NCBI RefSeq assembly: GCF_017298635.1
Contig: NZ_CP071182.1
Coordinates: 4,564,001 to 4,628,000 of the forward strand
DNA length: 64,000 bases
DNA from: Paenalicyclobacillus mengziensis
GTDB taxonomy: Bacteria > Bacillota > Bacilli > Alicyclobacillales > Alicyclobacillaceae
Reading direction: 5' to 3'
Positions 16,745 to 25,268 of the stretch are shown here, in pieces. The notes under the pieces were generated by a model that saw only the letters and a program-made list of their open reading frames with translations, was not told the origin of the DNA and did no database searches. Within the stretch, counting starts at the first letter, position 1; each line of letters begins with the position of its first letter. Both the position numbers and the translations under genes were made by a program.

Positions 16745-17407
16745 TTATAAAGACTGACCTTCAATTAAGATTGCAGGTCCAGAGGCCTTCTCCAAAAAGG
16801 GCTTGATTGCGGTAAGCACTCCTTGATGCTGAAGTTCCTTGGAAAGCACCGCCTCGAGAACAATCGGGGCTTGATTTGTCAGCGAAAAGTTGTGATTTCT
16901 TCGCAGAACCTGGTCTTTCCCATATCCCTCAAGTGCCGTAGTCACATTCACCCAATTTATACCCATCTCGCTGAGTCGATTCATCAAGAGAAGCGCCAAC
17001 GGTTCCCCCTTTACTTGGTCAGATTCCTTCATATAGACTTTCAGGATTGCGTAATCTGACATGATGTCTACCGTCCTTTCGAGCAGCTTTGCGTCGTAAG
17101 CCGTTGTCGTCCATGCTTCCAAACGTTTTGGTACCAATGCTTGAATTCGGTGCGTAATGACTACGACTTCGTCATGTGCGGCCACACACTCGATGAGGAT
17201 GGGGAGATTGTCAGACACGTATTCAGAGTGGATGTTTTGAACGTTTCCGCGTCTATCAAGACCTGATTCAGCTCTCGTCACAGTCACACCTGGAATGCCG
17301 GCTTCCCATAGGTCCTTGACAAATTGTTGATACCACGGAGCTCCAAACCAGCCTTTGCGTTCCCCTTCGAACATTCGTATTTCTAAATACCTGAGTTGAT
17401 GAACCAT
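16745..17407 (-). CDS. Protein with two DUF190 domains
   Basis: 220 aa from ATG at 17407 after GGAGGT. Two copies of the ferredoxin-like, PII-resembling DUF190 fold are visible: residues about 1-100 (LRYLEIRMFEGERKGW... and an LPILIECVA strand) and about 115-205 (YAILKVYMKESDQVKGEP... and APIVLEAV). A single DUF190 is about 100 aa, so this is an internal duplication. DUF190 genes often neighbour crcB fluoride channels, but no crcB and no fluoride riboswitch was found here. A terminator at 17501-17549 separates it from the gene upstream. Function unknown; a small-ligand regulatory role is only suggested by the fold. Confidence 0.8.
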   Translation of the reverse strand: MVHQLRYLEIRMFEGERKGWFGAPWYQQFVKDLWEAGIPGVTVTRAESGLDRRGNVQNIHSEYVSDNLPILIECVAAHDEVVVITHRIQALVPKRLEAWTTTAYDAKLLERTVDIMSDYAILKVYMKESDQVKGEPLALLLMNRLSEMGINWVNVTTALEGYGKDQVLRRNHNFSLTNQAPIVLEAVLSKELQHQGVLTAIKPFLEKASGPAILIEGQSL

Positions 17408-17500
17408 TTTACGACCTCCATGAAGAGCCGTTACATATCGATTTCGTGATAGGATACGCCAACCCTGCCGTGTCTCATGCCGACTGACGGATAATGACAG

Positions 17501-17549
17501 AAAAAACCTACGGTTAAGTTTCCGAGCAAGTCGGAATCTATCCCGTAGG
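17501..17549 (-). terminator. Rho-independent terminator after the 53-aa gene
   Basis: On the minus strand CCTACGG...CCGTAGG with an inner TCCGA/TCGGA stem, directly followed by six T. It sits 26 bp beyond the stop of the small gene at 17575 and shows that the frame running through it toward DUF190 is not translated. Confidence 0.85.
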
Positions 17550-17574
17550 AATTCGTAGCGTGACCTTGTTTTTA

Positions 17575-17736
17575 TCAGCATACTGTCTTTTGAAATCCGA
17601 AGCCCAAGGGACCGAGTTGCACGTAAACGTTGGGCCTGCCAAAAGCCATGCCAATCGCCCAGTACCTTGGTGTCAAATCCACGACAACACGTCGGCGTTT
17701 GGTTTTCAGCACGACTATCCGTCGTTGCGTAACCAT
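17575..17736 (-). CDS. Small basic protein of unknown function (53 aa)
   Basis: ATG at 17736 with an excellent GGGGAGGT site six bases upstream. The protein begins MVTQRRIVVLKTKRRRVVVD and ends GPLGFGFQKTVC. A very basic first half is followed by an aromatic/glycine-rich half (YWAIGMAFGRPNVYVQLGP). No membrane segment or known motif was recognised. It has its own terminator, so it is a monocistronic gene transcribed away from the cytochrome c gene. The strong initiation site and tight terminator argue for a real product. Confidence 0.65.
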   Translation of the reverse strand: MVTQRRIVVLKTKRRRVVVDLTPRYWAIGMAFGRPNVYVQLGPLGFGFQKTVC

Positions 17737-17799
17737 CGTGGACCTCCCCTAGTCATTTGTACCGTATCCTATGCATCGTGAAAAGACCAAGAAGGGTAC

Positions 17800-17821
17800 A
17801 CTCGCCTAGAAATAGGCGAGT
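17800..17821. other. Perfect 9-bp hairpin with GAAA loop
   Basis: ACTCGCCTA-GAAA-TAGGCGAGT in the divergent gap between the 53-aa gene and cytochrome c. No T-run follows. It could be an operator or an RNA stem; nothing here decides which. Confidence 0.5.
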
Positions 17822-17869
17822 CAATGAAAAAGTCCTCAAAACATTTCACATTTGAGATTTCCCGCAGGC

Positions 17870-17898
17870 TTGTCGCTGATTACCGTGCTTGTTATGAT
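17870..17898 (+). promoter_or_regulatory. Sigma-A promoter of the cytochrome c gene
   Basis: TTGTCG, 17 bp, TATGAT, with an extended -10 (TG one base before TATGAT). It lies about 95 bp before the cytochrome c start. Confidence 0.6.
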
Positions 17899-17992
17899 AT
17901 GGGAGACTGCTTCTCTGGGCCTTTGTTCCCTGAGCGTCATCATTTATTTTTTCATGTACAGAGGCGTTTTGTGGAAAGGAGTATACGGACTT

Positions 17993-18550
17993 ATGAAATT
18001 TTCCCCGTTAGGCGTGTTTGTCGTACTTCTCGGCGCCTTAGCTGGCATTTTCATGTGGGTTGTTGGCTACGTTGGCTTGCCAAACGCCAGCACACACCGC
18101 CAGCTGAGCAAAAATCCCCCGATTCAGTCATCGGTGGTAGGTAATTCAGCCACTGCAACCACCACAGGGGCATCGTCCAGCAACAGCGGCGGTAGCACGG
18201 CAAGTTCGTCCGGAAGTTCTGGTGGTACAGCAAGCTCTGGAAGTTCTGGTGCAACTGGAGCGCCCTCACAACTGGTCAACCTGCCGCAAATACCTGCGGC
18301 GCAAATTCATCTCGTTGACAAGTCAATGCCTGGTTACCAGATATTTGAGCAAACCTGTGCTGGCTGCCACGGTCAATCGGCACAAGGTGGTTTTGGTCCC
18401 GCGATTTACGCCATCGGAAAGTATTGGAACGAAGCACAACTGAATGCGTTTGTAACGCAGGGACGCGGAGCGATGCCACCGAAAGGCAGTTTGTCGACGG
18501 GCGCCCAGGTTCAGCAGGTGGTTGCCTGGTTGTCCAAGCAGACCGGCTGA
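17993..18550 (+). CDS. Membrane-anchored c-type cytochrome
   Basis: 185 aa from ATG at 17993, with AAAGGAG 11 bases upstream. One N-terminal transmembrane helix (about 6-28) is followed by a Ser/Gly/Thr-rich flexible linker (about 45-90) and a single haem domain with CAGCH at 122-126 and the likely axial methionine M161 in GAMPP. This is the layout of cytochrome c550/c551-type electron carriers tethered to the outer face of the membrane in Gram-positive bacteria. It probably shuttles electrons between the bc complex and a terminal oxidase. A perfect hairpin follows the gene. Confidence 0.9.
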   Translation: MKFSPLGVFVVLLGALAGIFMWVVGYVGLPNASTHRQLSKNPPIQSSVVGNSATATTTGASSSNSGGSTASSSGSSGGTASSGSSGATGAPSQLVNLPQIPAAQIHLVDKSMPGYQIFEQTCAGCHGQSAQGGFGPAIYAIGKYWNEAQLNAFVTQGRGAMPPKGSLSTGAQVQQVVAWLSKQTG

Positions 18551-18601
18551 TACCCACATAGACAATAAGACACAAAGAGAGCCAGATTCTATATCGGATT
18601 C

Positions 18602-18645
18602 TCAGATTGTTGACAAAGCCCCCGCGTTTTGAGGGCTTTGTCAAC
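18602..18645. repeat. Hairpin repeat, copy 1, also possible terminator
   Basis: Perfect 13-bp stem GTTGACAAAGCCC/GGGCTTTGTCAAC (18609-18621 with 18633-18645) after the cytochrome gene. The reverse complement of this copy, including its flanks AACGTTGACAA and GTCAACAATCTGA, matches the hairpin at 55495-55527, so this is a dispersed element and not only a local terminator. Confidence 0.75.
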
Positions 18646-18853
18646 GTTCCTCATGTTTGGGGCATGTTACTTTCCTTTTTGGAGATAACAACGGCCACAT
18701 GAATGAAGAAAAACCTTCCTCATCCAGTTGGGTTTTCGTGGATAACAAGCTCTCTGCCCCATCTGTTCCTTACCATCTTACAACGTAGTGCATCTTCAAC
18801 TTGTTGTCCACGTATGTATGAAACAACGACGATGGACAAGGGCGGGAGAGCAG

Positions 18854-19468
18854 ATGCTGGATTGGTTTGGACAAGGTGCACAAGCGGTACTCGCCTTAGG
18901 GTATTTGGGGACCTATTTGGCTTTAGTCATCGAGGGTCTTGGCTTACCGTTTCCTGGAGATGCTGTCATGGCACTTTATGGTCTCGCCGCAGCAAATGGG
19001 CGCTTTCACACCGGCCCGTTGATTTTTATCAGTATCGGGGGGTACCTGACCGGTGCTGTCATCAGCTACGGTCTGAGCCGCTATTTTGGTGCTGGATGGC
19101 TGGATAGATGGACATCGTCTCACATGATGAACTTCCGAAGCTTAGAGCGAACCACTTCAATGCTGAATAAATACGGCCCCTTATTGCTTGTACCAGGTCG
19201 GTTCCTACCGGGTGTACGATCCGTCAGTTCCTATGTCGCAGGTGCCGTGCGGATGGAATTTTCGTCGTTTTTTCTCTACACTGGAATTGGCGTCATTGCC
19301 TGGTGTGCGGGATGGATTTTTCTTGGATTCTGGTTTGGTGAACATCTTGAATTCATTTTGCATACACTGCAGTCCTATTCGCTCTACGTCACAGGAGCAC
19401 TGATTGTTTTAGCCGGTGCGTTCTGGGTCATACGACGCAGGACCCGTACACCACACGAACCGAATTAA
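18854..19468 (+). CDS. DedA-family membrane protein
   Basis: 204 aa from ATG at 18854 after GGGAG. DedA/SNARE-associated (VTT) fold: an N-terminal GYLGTYLALVIEGLGLPFPGD re-entrant region, GGYLTGAVISYGLSRYFG, and the signature RFLPGVRSVSSYVAG with the conserved arginine. Four or five hydrophobic segments place it in the cytoplasmic membrane. DedA proteins include undecaprenyl-phosphate and phospholipid flippases and support envelope homeostasis; the exact lipid is not predictable here. Confidence 0.9.
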   Translation: MLDWFGQGAQAVLALGYLGTYLALVIEGLGLPFPGDAVMALYGLAAANGRFHTGPLIFISIGGYLTGAVISYGLSRYFGAGWLDRWTSSHMMNFRSLERTTSMLNKYGPLLLVPGRFLPGVRSVSSYVAGAVRMEFSSFFLYTGIGVIAWCAGWIFLGFWFGEHLEFILHTLQSYSLYVTGALIVLAGAFWVIRRRTRTPHEPN

Positions 19469-19497
19469 CCGAACGACATTGATGGGTGTGGGGTACC

Positions 19498-19752
19498 ATG
19501 GAACCAATCGTCAAACTAGAAGTCTGCATCAGTAACCTCGAGCTTGGGTCACAAGAGGTTTGGGACCAGGTCAAAGCAGCCTTTCCAGAGGTCCGTCTCA
19601 TCCGCTGGGGTTGCATGGGTTACTGCCATCGCTGTATTCGTGTTCCTTACGTGCTGCTGAATGACAGCGAATATCTCGAGGCTGGTTCAGCAGAAGAACT
19701 GTTTCAGATAGTGTGCGAACGCATACAATCTCCTTCACAGCAAAGAGACTAA
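19498..19752 (+). CDS. DUF1450 (YuzB-type) protein
   Basis: 84 aa from ATG at 19498; a GTG twelve bases upstream is less likely because family members align at MEPIVKLEVCISN. Thioredoxin-like small protein with a conserved cysteine in the first strand and the C-x3-C-x2-C pattern in WGCMGYCHRCI. Widespread in Bacillales and of unknown function; the cysteines suggest metal or redox chemistry. It follows dedA by 29 bp in the same direction and may be cotranscribed. Confidence 0.85.
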   Translation: MEPIVKLEVCISNLELGSQEVWDQVKAAFPEVRLIRWGCMGYCHRCIRVPYVLLNDSEYLEAGSAEELFQIVCERIQSPSQQRD

Positions 19753-19801
19753 CACGGTCGCTTTATATGCTGTCGGATACCCTTCAGATGTCGGTTGACA
19801 C

Positions 19802-19843
19802 AGCGGGCTTGCACCTCGTTGTCTCTCGAGGTACAAGCCCGCT
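19802..19843. terminator. Long hairpin between convergent genes
   Basis: A 17-bp stem with one mismatch (19802-19818 with 19827-19843, 8-nt loop) between the DUF1450 gene and the convergent DUF2922 gene. Only a short CTCTT follows, so bidirectional termination is likely from position and stability. Confidence 0.6.
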
Positions 19844-19863
19844 CTCTTGGGATGGGTGCTAGG

Positions 19864-20082
19864 TTAGACGATTGCAGTACTGTCTGTCTGCACCTCGGTC
19901 GCTCCAACCTTCTTGACAATCAGACCTTGCGGAAACGCGAAGATCCCTTTGGCCACAATCAGATCCATGACGTTGTTCACTGCCGAGTTGTCAAGCGGCT
20001 GTACAGGATTTTGAACAGTGATTCGAACCTTCTTGTTCTGGTCTGTCAGAAAGTCCATCTGCAGAGACACCTTTGTCGCCAT
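19864..20082 (-). CDS. DUF2922 protein
   Basis: 72 aa, ATG after AAGGAGGTG. Matches the DUF2922 pattern: an N-terminal strand ending MDFLTDQNKKVRITVQNP, a helix with AVNNVMDLIVAKGIF, and a C-terminal valine-rich strand. No membrane segment. DUF2922 and DUF1659 genes are commonly adjacent in Firmicutes, as here, where DUF1659 lies 51 bp upstream. Function is unknown. Confidence 0.85.
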   Translation of the reverse strand: MATKVSLQMDFLTDQNKKVRITVQNPVQPLDNSAVNNVMDLIVAKGIFAFPQGLIVKKVGATEVQTDSTAIV

Positions 20083-20133
20083 CTCTTCACCTCCTTAATT
20101 TCTTATCTAGTCATTATTGTTACCCCAAACCCG

Positions 20134-20373
20134 TCACGCAGTGGTTGTTGCAGTTGATGCGCTCAACTCACTCGTATCGACCCTCGTCACCTGGTACAGA
20201 CTGTCGGCAAACAGTCCTGCCAGCGCCTGGCCAACGGCAAGCACATCATCGTCCGATGCGCTCGGCGATACGTTTGCATAGTTACGATTTTGCAGTTTTG
20301 CCGCACCGCTCGCGCTCGTTCCAATCTGGAACTGTAGTTGCAAATGGCGGGAAATTGGTGTCACTTGAGCCAT
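20134..20373 (-). CDS. DUF1659 protein
   Basis: 79 aa from ATG at 20373 following GGAGGAGG; the frame is open upstream but family members begin MAQ/MAV. It contains the DUF1659 blocks LQLQFQIGTSASG and RNYANVSP followed by a helix ending GQALAGLFADSLYQVTRVDTSEL. Small soluble partner of the DUF2922 gene downstream; role unknown. The 240 bp between it and ndoA hold no gene. Confidence 0.85.
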   Translation of the reverse strand: MAQVTPISRHLQLQFQIGTSASGAAKLQNRNYANVSPSASDDDVLAVGQALAGLFADSLYQVTRVDTSELSASTATTTA

Positions 20374-20611
20374 TCTCGCCTCCTCCTTTCCTGCGCTGTA
20401 TCGTTCTGCGCAGTGAAGGAGATGCAAGTAGCCGCAAATCAGGGGACACAGAAAAAACGGGCTGGCAGAACCATCCCGATGGCTGACAGTATGAATTTGT
20501 TCAAGGTTACGAGTTCCAGGAAAGAGAAACAAAACAAGGTCTAAATAAGCAGAGATTCTCGGGGACTTTCCACAACTAGATATTCACAAGAACCTGAGTG
20601 TCTACGAGAAA

Positions 20612-20962
20612 CTAGAAGTCTACGAGGCCTAAACTGATTTGTAATGCTTCATTGACATGTCTCATCATCTCATCGTCCAAGTGCGTAATCTTGTCCGTCA
20701 AACGTTGCTTGTCAATGGTGCGTATCTGTTCCAGCAGAATGACAGAATCCCGCTCAAGTCCACCTTCGCGTCCTTGAACTTCAACGTGCGTGGGCAGTTT
20801 TGCCTTTTGAATTTGCGCGGTAATGGCTGCAACAATCACAGTGGGACTAAACCGGTTGCCGATGTCATTCTGAATGACCAGTACCGGACGGAAACCACCT
20901 TGCTCAGACCCCACGACCGGGGATAAATCGGCAAAGAATATGTCCCCGCGCTTCACATTCAA
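20612..20962 (-). CDS. ndoA: MazF-family endoribonuclease toxin (EndoA)
   Basis: 116 aa from TTG at 20962, the position equal to Met1 of Bacillus EndoA; a GTG at 20977 is also in frame. The sequence is nearly colinear with EndoA through [50 protein letters not shown] and the [12 protein letters not shown] block that holds catalytic Arg/Thr residues. It cleaves single-stranded mRNA at U^ACAU-type sites in the Bacillus enzyme. The antitoxin gene lies 4 bp upstream and alr upstream of that, the standard arrangement. Confidence 0.97.
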   Translation of the reverse strand: MNVKRGDIFFADLSPVVGSEQGGFRPVLVIQNDIGNRFSPTVIVAAITAQIQKAKLPTHVEVQGREGGLERDSVILLEQIRTIDKQRLTDKITHLDDEMMRHVNEALQISLGLVDF

Positions 20963-20966
20963 AGGC

Positions 20967-21239
20967 TCACACCCCACTCACCAAGCGTTCCACGGTACCG
21001 CCTGCCTCTTGTTCAACAAAAAATGCCTCTGACGCCATGCGTAAATTGATGGGCGCCATCTCCAAGTACCCTTGTTGCAGCGCTATCCTGATGTCGTCCT
21101 TTCGACGCTCGACTACGTACTGGCGCATCGCTTCTCGAATCACCTCACTGCGGTTCGTCTGCCTCCGCTGTGCGATGCCATCTACTTGCTCCAATAACTG
21201 CTGCGAAATGCTCAGTACAATCCGCTTTTTCTCGGACAC
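20967..21239 (-). CDS. ndoAI: Antitoxin EndoAI, ribbon-helix-helix
   Basis: 90 aa from GTG at 21239, seven bases after GGAGGT; ends in the family hallmark TVERLVSGV. An N-terminal CopG-type ribbon-helix-helix ([36 protein letters not shown], written here as separate blocks [17 protein letters not shown] and [10 protein letters not shown]) binds operator DNA, and the C-terminal tail blocks the toxin. The gene sits between alr and ndoA and is likely autoregulated. Confidence 0.95.
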   Translation of the reverse strand: MSEKKRIVLSISQQLLEQVDGIAQRRQTNRSEVIREAMRQYVVERRKDDIRIALQQGYLEMAPINLRMASEAFFVEQEAGGTVERLVSGV

Positions 21240-21350
21240 GCGCCGCACCTCCAACACCAACTTACCCAGAGTACAGGTGCTATTATAGCGAAATGGCCAC
21301 GCCAAGTAAAACAAGTTCGAAAGAGAATTTCTCGTGTTTACCGCTTCCGC

Positions 21351-22553
21351 TCATCCTTCAAAGTAAATCTTGGGAATCCGTGGTGATATGGCACACATTA
21401 ACTCGTAGGAGATTGTACCTGCTTGTTTCGCTAGCCTATCTAAAGAAACGACGGGAGACTCTGCTGCAGTTTCGGTAAACGTTTCGAGCACGAATTCAGT
21501 TCTCACGGCGTCAGGTTGGCTGGAAAAATCCACTTGGTTCCAAATCTGTGGCACAGCCTGTCCATAAACAGTGACCCAATCTAGCGGCTTTACCTCAGGT
21601 ATATCCGTAACATCAATCATTAGTTGATCCATACACACATTTCCGATGACAGGAGCGTAGAACCCGTTCACCCAGACTTCGCTCCGATTGGACAAGATGC
21701 GGAAATATCCATCGGCATAGCCGATTGGGATTGTCGCAACGCGTGTGCGGCGGGTTGCCGTGAAAGTGGCCCCGTAGCCAACCGTTTGCCCCACGTCAAT
21801 GACTGCTAACCGCTGGATGCGGGCGTATAGACTTAATGCCGGCTGCAGATGTACCGATAATGTGAAATCAGGACTCGGAGGATAGCCATAGGCACTGACG
21901 CCAACTCTGACCATATCGTAGTGAAGGTCAGGGTTTCGCAAAGTACCTGCACTGTTCGCGAGATGGACCAACCGCGGCCGCACTCCGTGCTGTGCCAGAA
22001 TTCTTAAGGCCTGCTCGAACCTTCCTACCTGGCCCTTTAGATGCGTGTCGTCCGGTGCATCCGCGCAAGCCAGATGGGAATAGACACCGACGAGATTCAT
22101 GTCTTCTCGGGACATGACCCATTTTGCAATGTCTGCCGCTTCCTCTGCATCAGTGTAGCCGAGCCTGCTCATCCCCGTGTCTAGCTTGAGATGCACTTTT
22201 ACCGCCTTGGACCTTCGCGGAATTTGCTCGTTTCTCCAGTCAGACGTCAGTGTGACAGAGATGTCGTATTCTGCAGCAATCGGCAGGCCGCTTGCTGAAA
22301 CGCGTCCGAATACGAGGATTGGCACCTCGATGCCAGCCGTACGGATCTGCAGTCCTTCTTCAAGGGATGCAACCCCAAGCGCGTCTGCACCTCCAGCGAG
22401 GGCAGCTGTCGCTGCCGGAACAGCACCATGCCCATATCCGTCTGCTTTCACAGCTACTAATAATTTCGTCGAAGGACGCAATAAACCCTTTATGGTTCTC
22501 ACATTGTTCGTAATCGCTTGCAGGTTTACCACAGCGAACGTTCCCCGGAACAT
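21351..22553 (-). CDS. alr: Alanine racemase
   Basis: 400 aa from ATG at 22553, after AGGGGGAG; an earlier in-frame ATG lies inside that site. PLP lysine in AVKADGYGHG near residue 34, and catalytic tyrosine region IGNVCMDQLMIDV and IGYADGYFR. It interconverts L- and D-alanine for peptidoglycan. A stretch of about 20 extra residues near the C terminus (around FSSQPDAVRTEF) is not usual in Alr. It lies between ydcC and the EndoAI/EndoA genes, as in Bacillus. Confidence 0.96.
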   Translation of the reverse strand: MFRGTFAVVNLQAITNNVRTIKGLLRPSTKLLVAVKADGYGHGAVPAATAALAGGADALGVASLEEGLQIRTAGIEVPILVFGRVSASGLPIAAEYDISVTLTSDWRNEQIPRRSKAVKVHLKLDTGMSRLGYTDAEEAADIAKWVMSREDMNLVGVYSHLACADAPDDTHLKGQVGRFEQALRILAQHGVRPRLVHLANSAGTLRNPDLHYDMVRVGVSAYGYPPSPDFTLSVHLQPALSLYARIQRLAVIDVGQTVGYGATFTATRRTRVATIPIGYADGYFRILSNRSEVWVNGFYAPVIGNVCMDQLMIDVTDIPEVKPLDWVTVYGQAVPQIWNQVDFSSQPDAVRTEFVLETFTETAAESPVVSLDRLAKQAGTISYELMCAISPRIPKIYFEG

Positions 22554-22688
22554 TCTGCTCCCCCTCATCATGTATCTACCATGCCTAGTGTAGCACTCGA
22601 AAAGGTCCTGTGTTCAACAAAACGACCCCAGATCGGCTATGCAAGCCGTCTGAGGTCTATAGCGGGAGCGGGTTGCATGAGGCACGGG

Positions 22689-23687
22689 CTACTTCCCAAC
22701 CTGCCCAAACGTGGACATCGCTACTTCCCGCATCTGATTGAGCGTCATTTTGGAACTGGTGAGGGAGAACTCGACACCGTTGTTCAACCAAGTCAACTGG
22801 TGTGCATTCCCACTGCCAGACAAGATACCCGGAACCCCGTACAGGTCGACAAGCTGTGCGCTTGGAAGTCCTGCCACACCAGCGCTTGGGCGCCACTCCT
22901 CAAGTGTGAAGCCGTACGGGCCGCTATAACGCATCAGCATATCTTCAGCGGATTGCGGTTGTTGCAGGTCGAGCTTATCTCCGAGTGTCTGAAGCGGTTC
23001 AATGTAGCCAAACTGACTCGTGCTGGCCATGGTCGTCTTCGTGGCCGTTCCACTGCTCGCCAGTTTCTGCGGGTCGAATTCAGCGGAAGTGAACTTCACG
23101 CCCTGCTTGAATGTCTGGAAGTCAATGGTTACTACCGCCTGGTCCTGTTTGTTTAGCAAGACGACTTTCTTCGGAGCGAAGGTCCCTTGTGCCAATTCTA
23201 CTTTCTGTGTCGTAACGACATCATTTTGCGACGTAACTGGCATTGTGAAGGTCAGGTTGTTGCCCGACTTTGCCATCTTGACGTTTTTGCTGTTGACGAT
23301 TTGCTGCAGAATCTGGTCGTAGAGATAGATGTGTCCCTGGTTTTGAGCCCAGTTGCCGTTGAAACGGAAGACTTTTTGCAGTGAAGGACTAACAATAAAC
23401 ATGCCGTTCGGGTTACGCACAATAATTTGGTTAATTTGTTGATTCGAATCACCAAGAGCAATTTTGTAAGTATTCGGAGAATCATAACTCGTGACGATGT
23501 AGTACGTCTGCGATCCGCTGTCCATTTGCACGGTCATCTTCGCAGTGCTCTGGTAGTTGGTCGCGTCCAGTTCCTCTGCCTGGGTCTGTAGCTTTGATAC
23601 CACGTTCTTTGTGGAAGGCGTACCGCATCCTGCGACAAGCCCCACGGCAAGCCCCATGGCCAAAATAAAACCGGTAACTTTACGCAT
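22689..23687 (-). CDS. ydcC: LolA/GerS-like lipoprotein, YdcC type
   Basis: 332 aa from ATG at 23687. A lipoprotein signal with lipobox LVAGC puts the mature N-terminal cysteine at residue 21. The rest forms a LolA-like beta fold with repeated strands such as TYYIVTSYDSPNTYKI and KVFRFNGNWAQ. In Bacillus the equivalent gene ydcC lies between acpS and alr, and clostridial GerS of the same fold is needed for spore germination. A role in the sporulating-cell envelope is therefore plausible but inferred. nnr precedes it by 52 bp. Confidence 0.88.
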   Translation of the reverse strand: MRKVTGFILAMGLAVGLVAGCGTPSTKNVVSKLQTQAEELDATNYQSTAKMTVQMDSGSQTYYIVTSYDSPNTYKIALGDSNQQINQIIVRNPNGMFIVSPSLQKVFRFNGNWAQNQGHIYLYDQILQQIVNSKNVKMAKSGNNLTFTMPVTSQNDVVTTQKVELAQGTFAPKKVVLLNKQDQAVVTIDFQTFKQGVKFTSAEFDPQKLASSGTATKTTMASTSQFGYIEPLQTLGDKLDLQQPQSAEDMLMRYSGPYGFTLEEWRPSAGVAGLPSAQLVDLYGVPGILSGSGNAHQLTWLNNGVEFSLTSSKMTLNQMREVAMSTFGQVGK

Positions 23688-23739
23688 TGTCCACCTCGCC
23701 TTTCGTCGACGAACCACACGAACTATTCGTCCTCGGGAA

Positions 23740-25197
23740 TCATGTCGAGATGGAGCGAATTGCGCGGGAAATACAATCGACAACTTCTGATGCGACAACG
23801 CTGGCCTGTGTACGACTCTCCCCAGCCATCTCTCCTGCTTTGCCGTGCAGCCAGACGCCCGCACAGGCGGCTTCGAACGCGTCAACTGACTGAGCCAAAA
23901 GTCCGCCTATCATGCCTGCAAGAACATCGCCAGTACCTGCCGTCGCGAGTGAGGCGTCACCAGTAGGATTGACATGTACCCTGCCGTCCGGGTTCACAAT
24001 CAGCGTGTGATATCCCTTAAGCACGACAATCGCGCCTGTCTTTGCAGCAAGGCTCCTAGCCGCATCCAATCGGTGTGCCTGAACTTCTTCGGTTGACCAT
24101 CCGAGCATCGCGGCACATTCCTTCGGATGCGGGGTGATGACAGCAGCATCTGGGCAGACTGATGTGTTCTCAATCAGTTGAAGTCCGTCCGCGTCAATGA
24201 CCCGTGGTCCGCTGAAGTTCGCAAGAACATTCGCAAAGCGGCTTACGTTCTGCCCCAGCCCTGGTCCAACCACAAGAGCCTTTGCGGTGGCTGGCAGAGT
24301 CCATCCGTCAGGATGAACCTGCACGACAAACTCCAGCGGAGAGCTCATTTGCAAGGGGGCCGTCGCCATCAGAGTGATAAGGCCCGCTCCTGTTCTTGCC
24401 GCTCCCATTCCAGCCAGGATTGCCGCGCCCTGCATTTCACCAACTGCAATGGCTAGCCGCCCATAGCTGCCTTTGTGCGATTCATTGACTCTTTTCGGCA
24501 GCCACTTTGCGACTTCTGACGCGGTCGTCAAACGTGCCATAGACCCAAGATCCACCACTCCAGCAGTGAGGTCATCGATTGGGATGCCAATGTCTGCAAC
24601 CTTCACCTCACCAGCAAAATGACACCCGGGTGAGATGGCTGTACCCAGCTTTTGAGCAGCAAAACAGATGGTGTACATGGCTTGCACAGCCTCCCCCAGA
24701 ACCTCTCCCGTATTCGGATTGACCCCGGTAGGAATGTCCACGGCAATGACAGGACGCTGGCTTTGATTGAGCGAGATCACGATGTCCGAAAGAACTCCCA
24801 CCTGAAGTGGTCGACTCGCACCAGTTCCAAGAAGCGCATCCACGTACACGTCACCGTTTGGCAGCTCCTGTCCCGCTACGTACTTGCACCACGGAACACC
24901 AAACTGAACAGCAGCCTTTGCGGCCTGTGCTGCATCACCGGATAATTCGCTTGGGCCCGCTAGTGCGAGCACCTCGACCTTCATCCCGTAATAGCGACAC
25001 CATCTCGCCGCTACCCAACCGTCGCCGCCATTGTTGCCCTTGCCCGTGCACACAACCACGTGCCGTGGTGCCAGAGCTCTCAGTGTGTCTGCGACTGCTT
25101 TTCCCGCATAGTCCATCAAAACGATTCCAGGTACAAAAAGTGCGTGAATGGTGTGATTGTCGAGTGCCTGCATTTGATCGCTCGTTACAAGATACAC
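23740..25197 (-). CDS. nnr: Bifunctional NAD(P)HX epimerase/dehydratase
   Basis: 485 aa from GTG at 25197 after GGGGAGGG. The N-terminal YjeF_N epimerase domain (1 to about 205) carries GKGNNGGDGWVAAR and VDALLGTG. The C-terminal ribokinase-like ADP-dependent dehydratase (about 215-480) carries VVGPGLG, DADGLQ, LTPHPKE-type ITPHPKECA and AGTGDVLAGMIGGLL. Together they repair hydrated NADH/NADPH. The gene is inserted between acpS and ydcC in the conserved operon. Confidence 0.96.
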   Translation of the reverse strand: MYLVTSDQMQALDNHTIHALFVPGIVLMDYAGKAVADTLRALAPRHVVVCTGKGNNGGDGWVAARWCRYYGMKVEVLALAGPSELSGDAAQAAKAAVQFGVPWCKYVAGQELPNGDVYVDALLGTGASRPLQVGVLSDIVISLNQSQRPVIAVDIPTGVNPNTGEVLGEAVQAMYTICFAAQKLGTAISPGCHFAGEVKVADIGIPIDDLTAGVVDLGSMARLTTASEVAKWLPKRVNESHKGSYGRLAIAVGEMQGAAILAGMGAARTGAGLITLMATAPLQMSSPLEFVVQVHPDGWTLPATAKALVVGPGLGQNVSRFANVLANFSGPRVIDADGLQLIENTSVCPDAAVITPHPKECAAMLGWSTEEVQAHRLDAARSLAAKTGAIVVLKGYHTLIVNPDGRVHVNPTGDASLATAGTGDVLAGMIGGLLAQSVDAFEAACAGVWLHGKAGEMAGESRTQASVVASEVVDCISRAIRSIST

Positions 25198-25268
25198 TCG
25201 GTACCCTCCCCGAGGATTGGTAAAATCATATTCGGCCCGTCCGACAAATAGTACAATCCTGGCATGTC

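Noticed and set aside
17408..17500. Fluoride riboswitch before DUF190
   Set aside because: None of the conserved crcB-motif blocks could be found.
17408..17581. N-terminal extension of the DUF190 protein from ATG at 17581
   Set aside because: It would run through a perfect intrinsic terminator and overlaps the 53-aa gene; the ATG at 17407 has a strong ribosome site.
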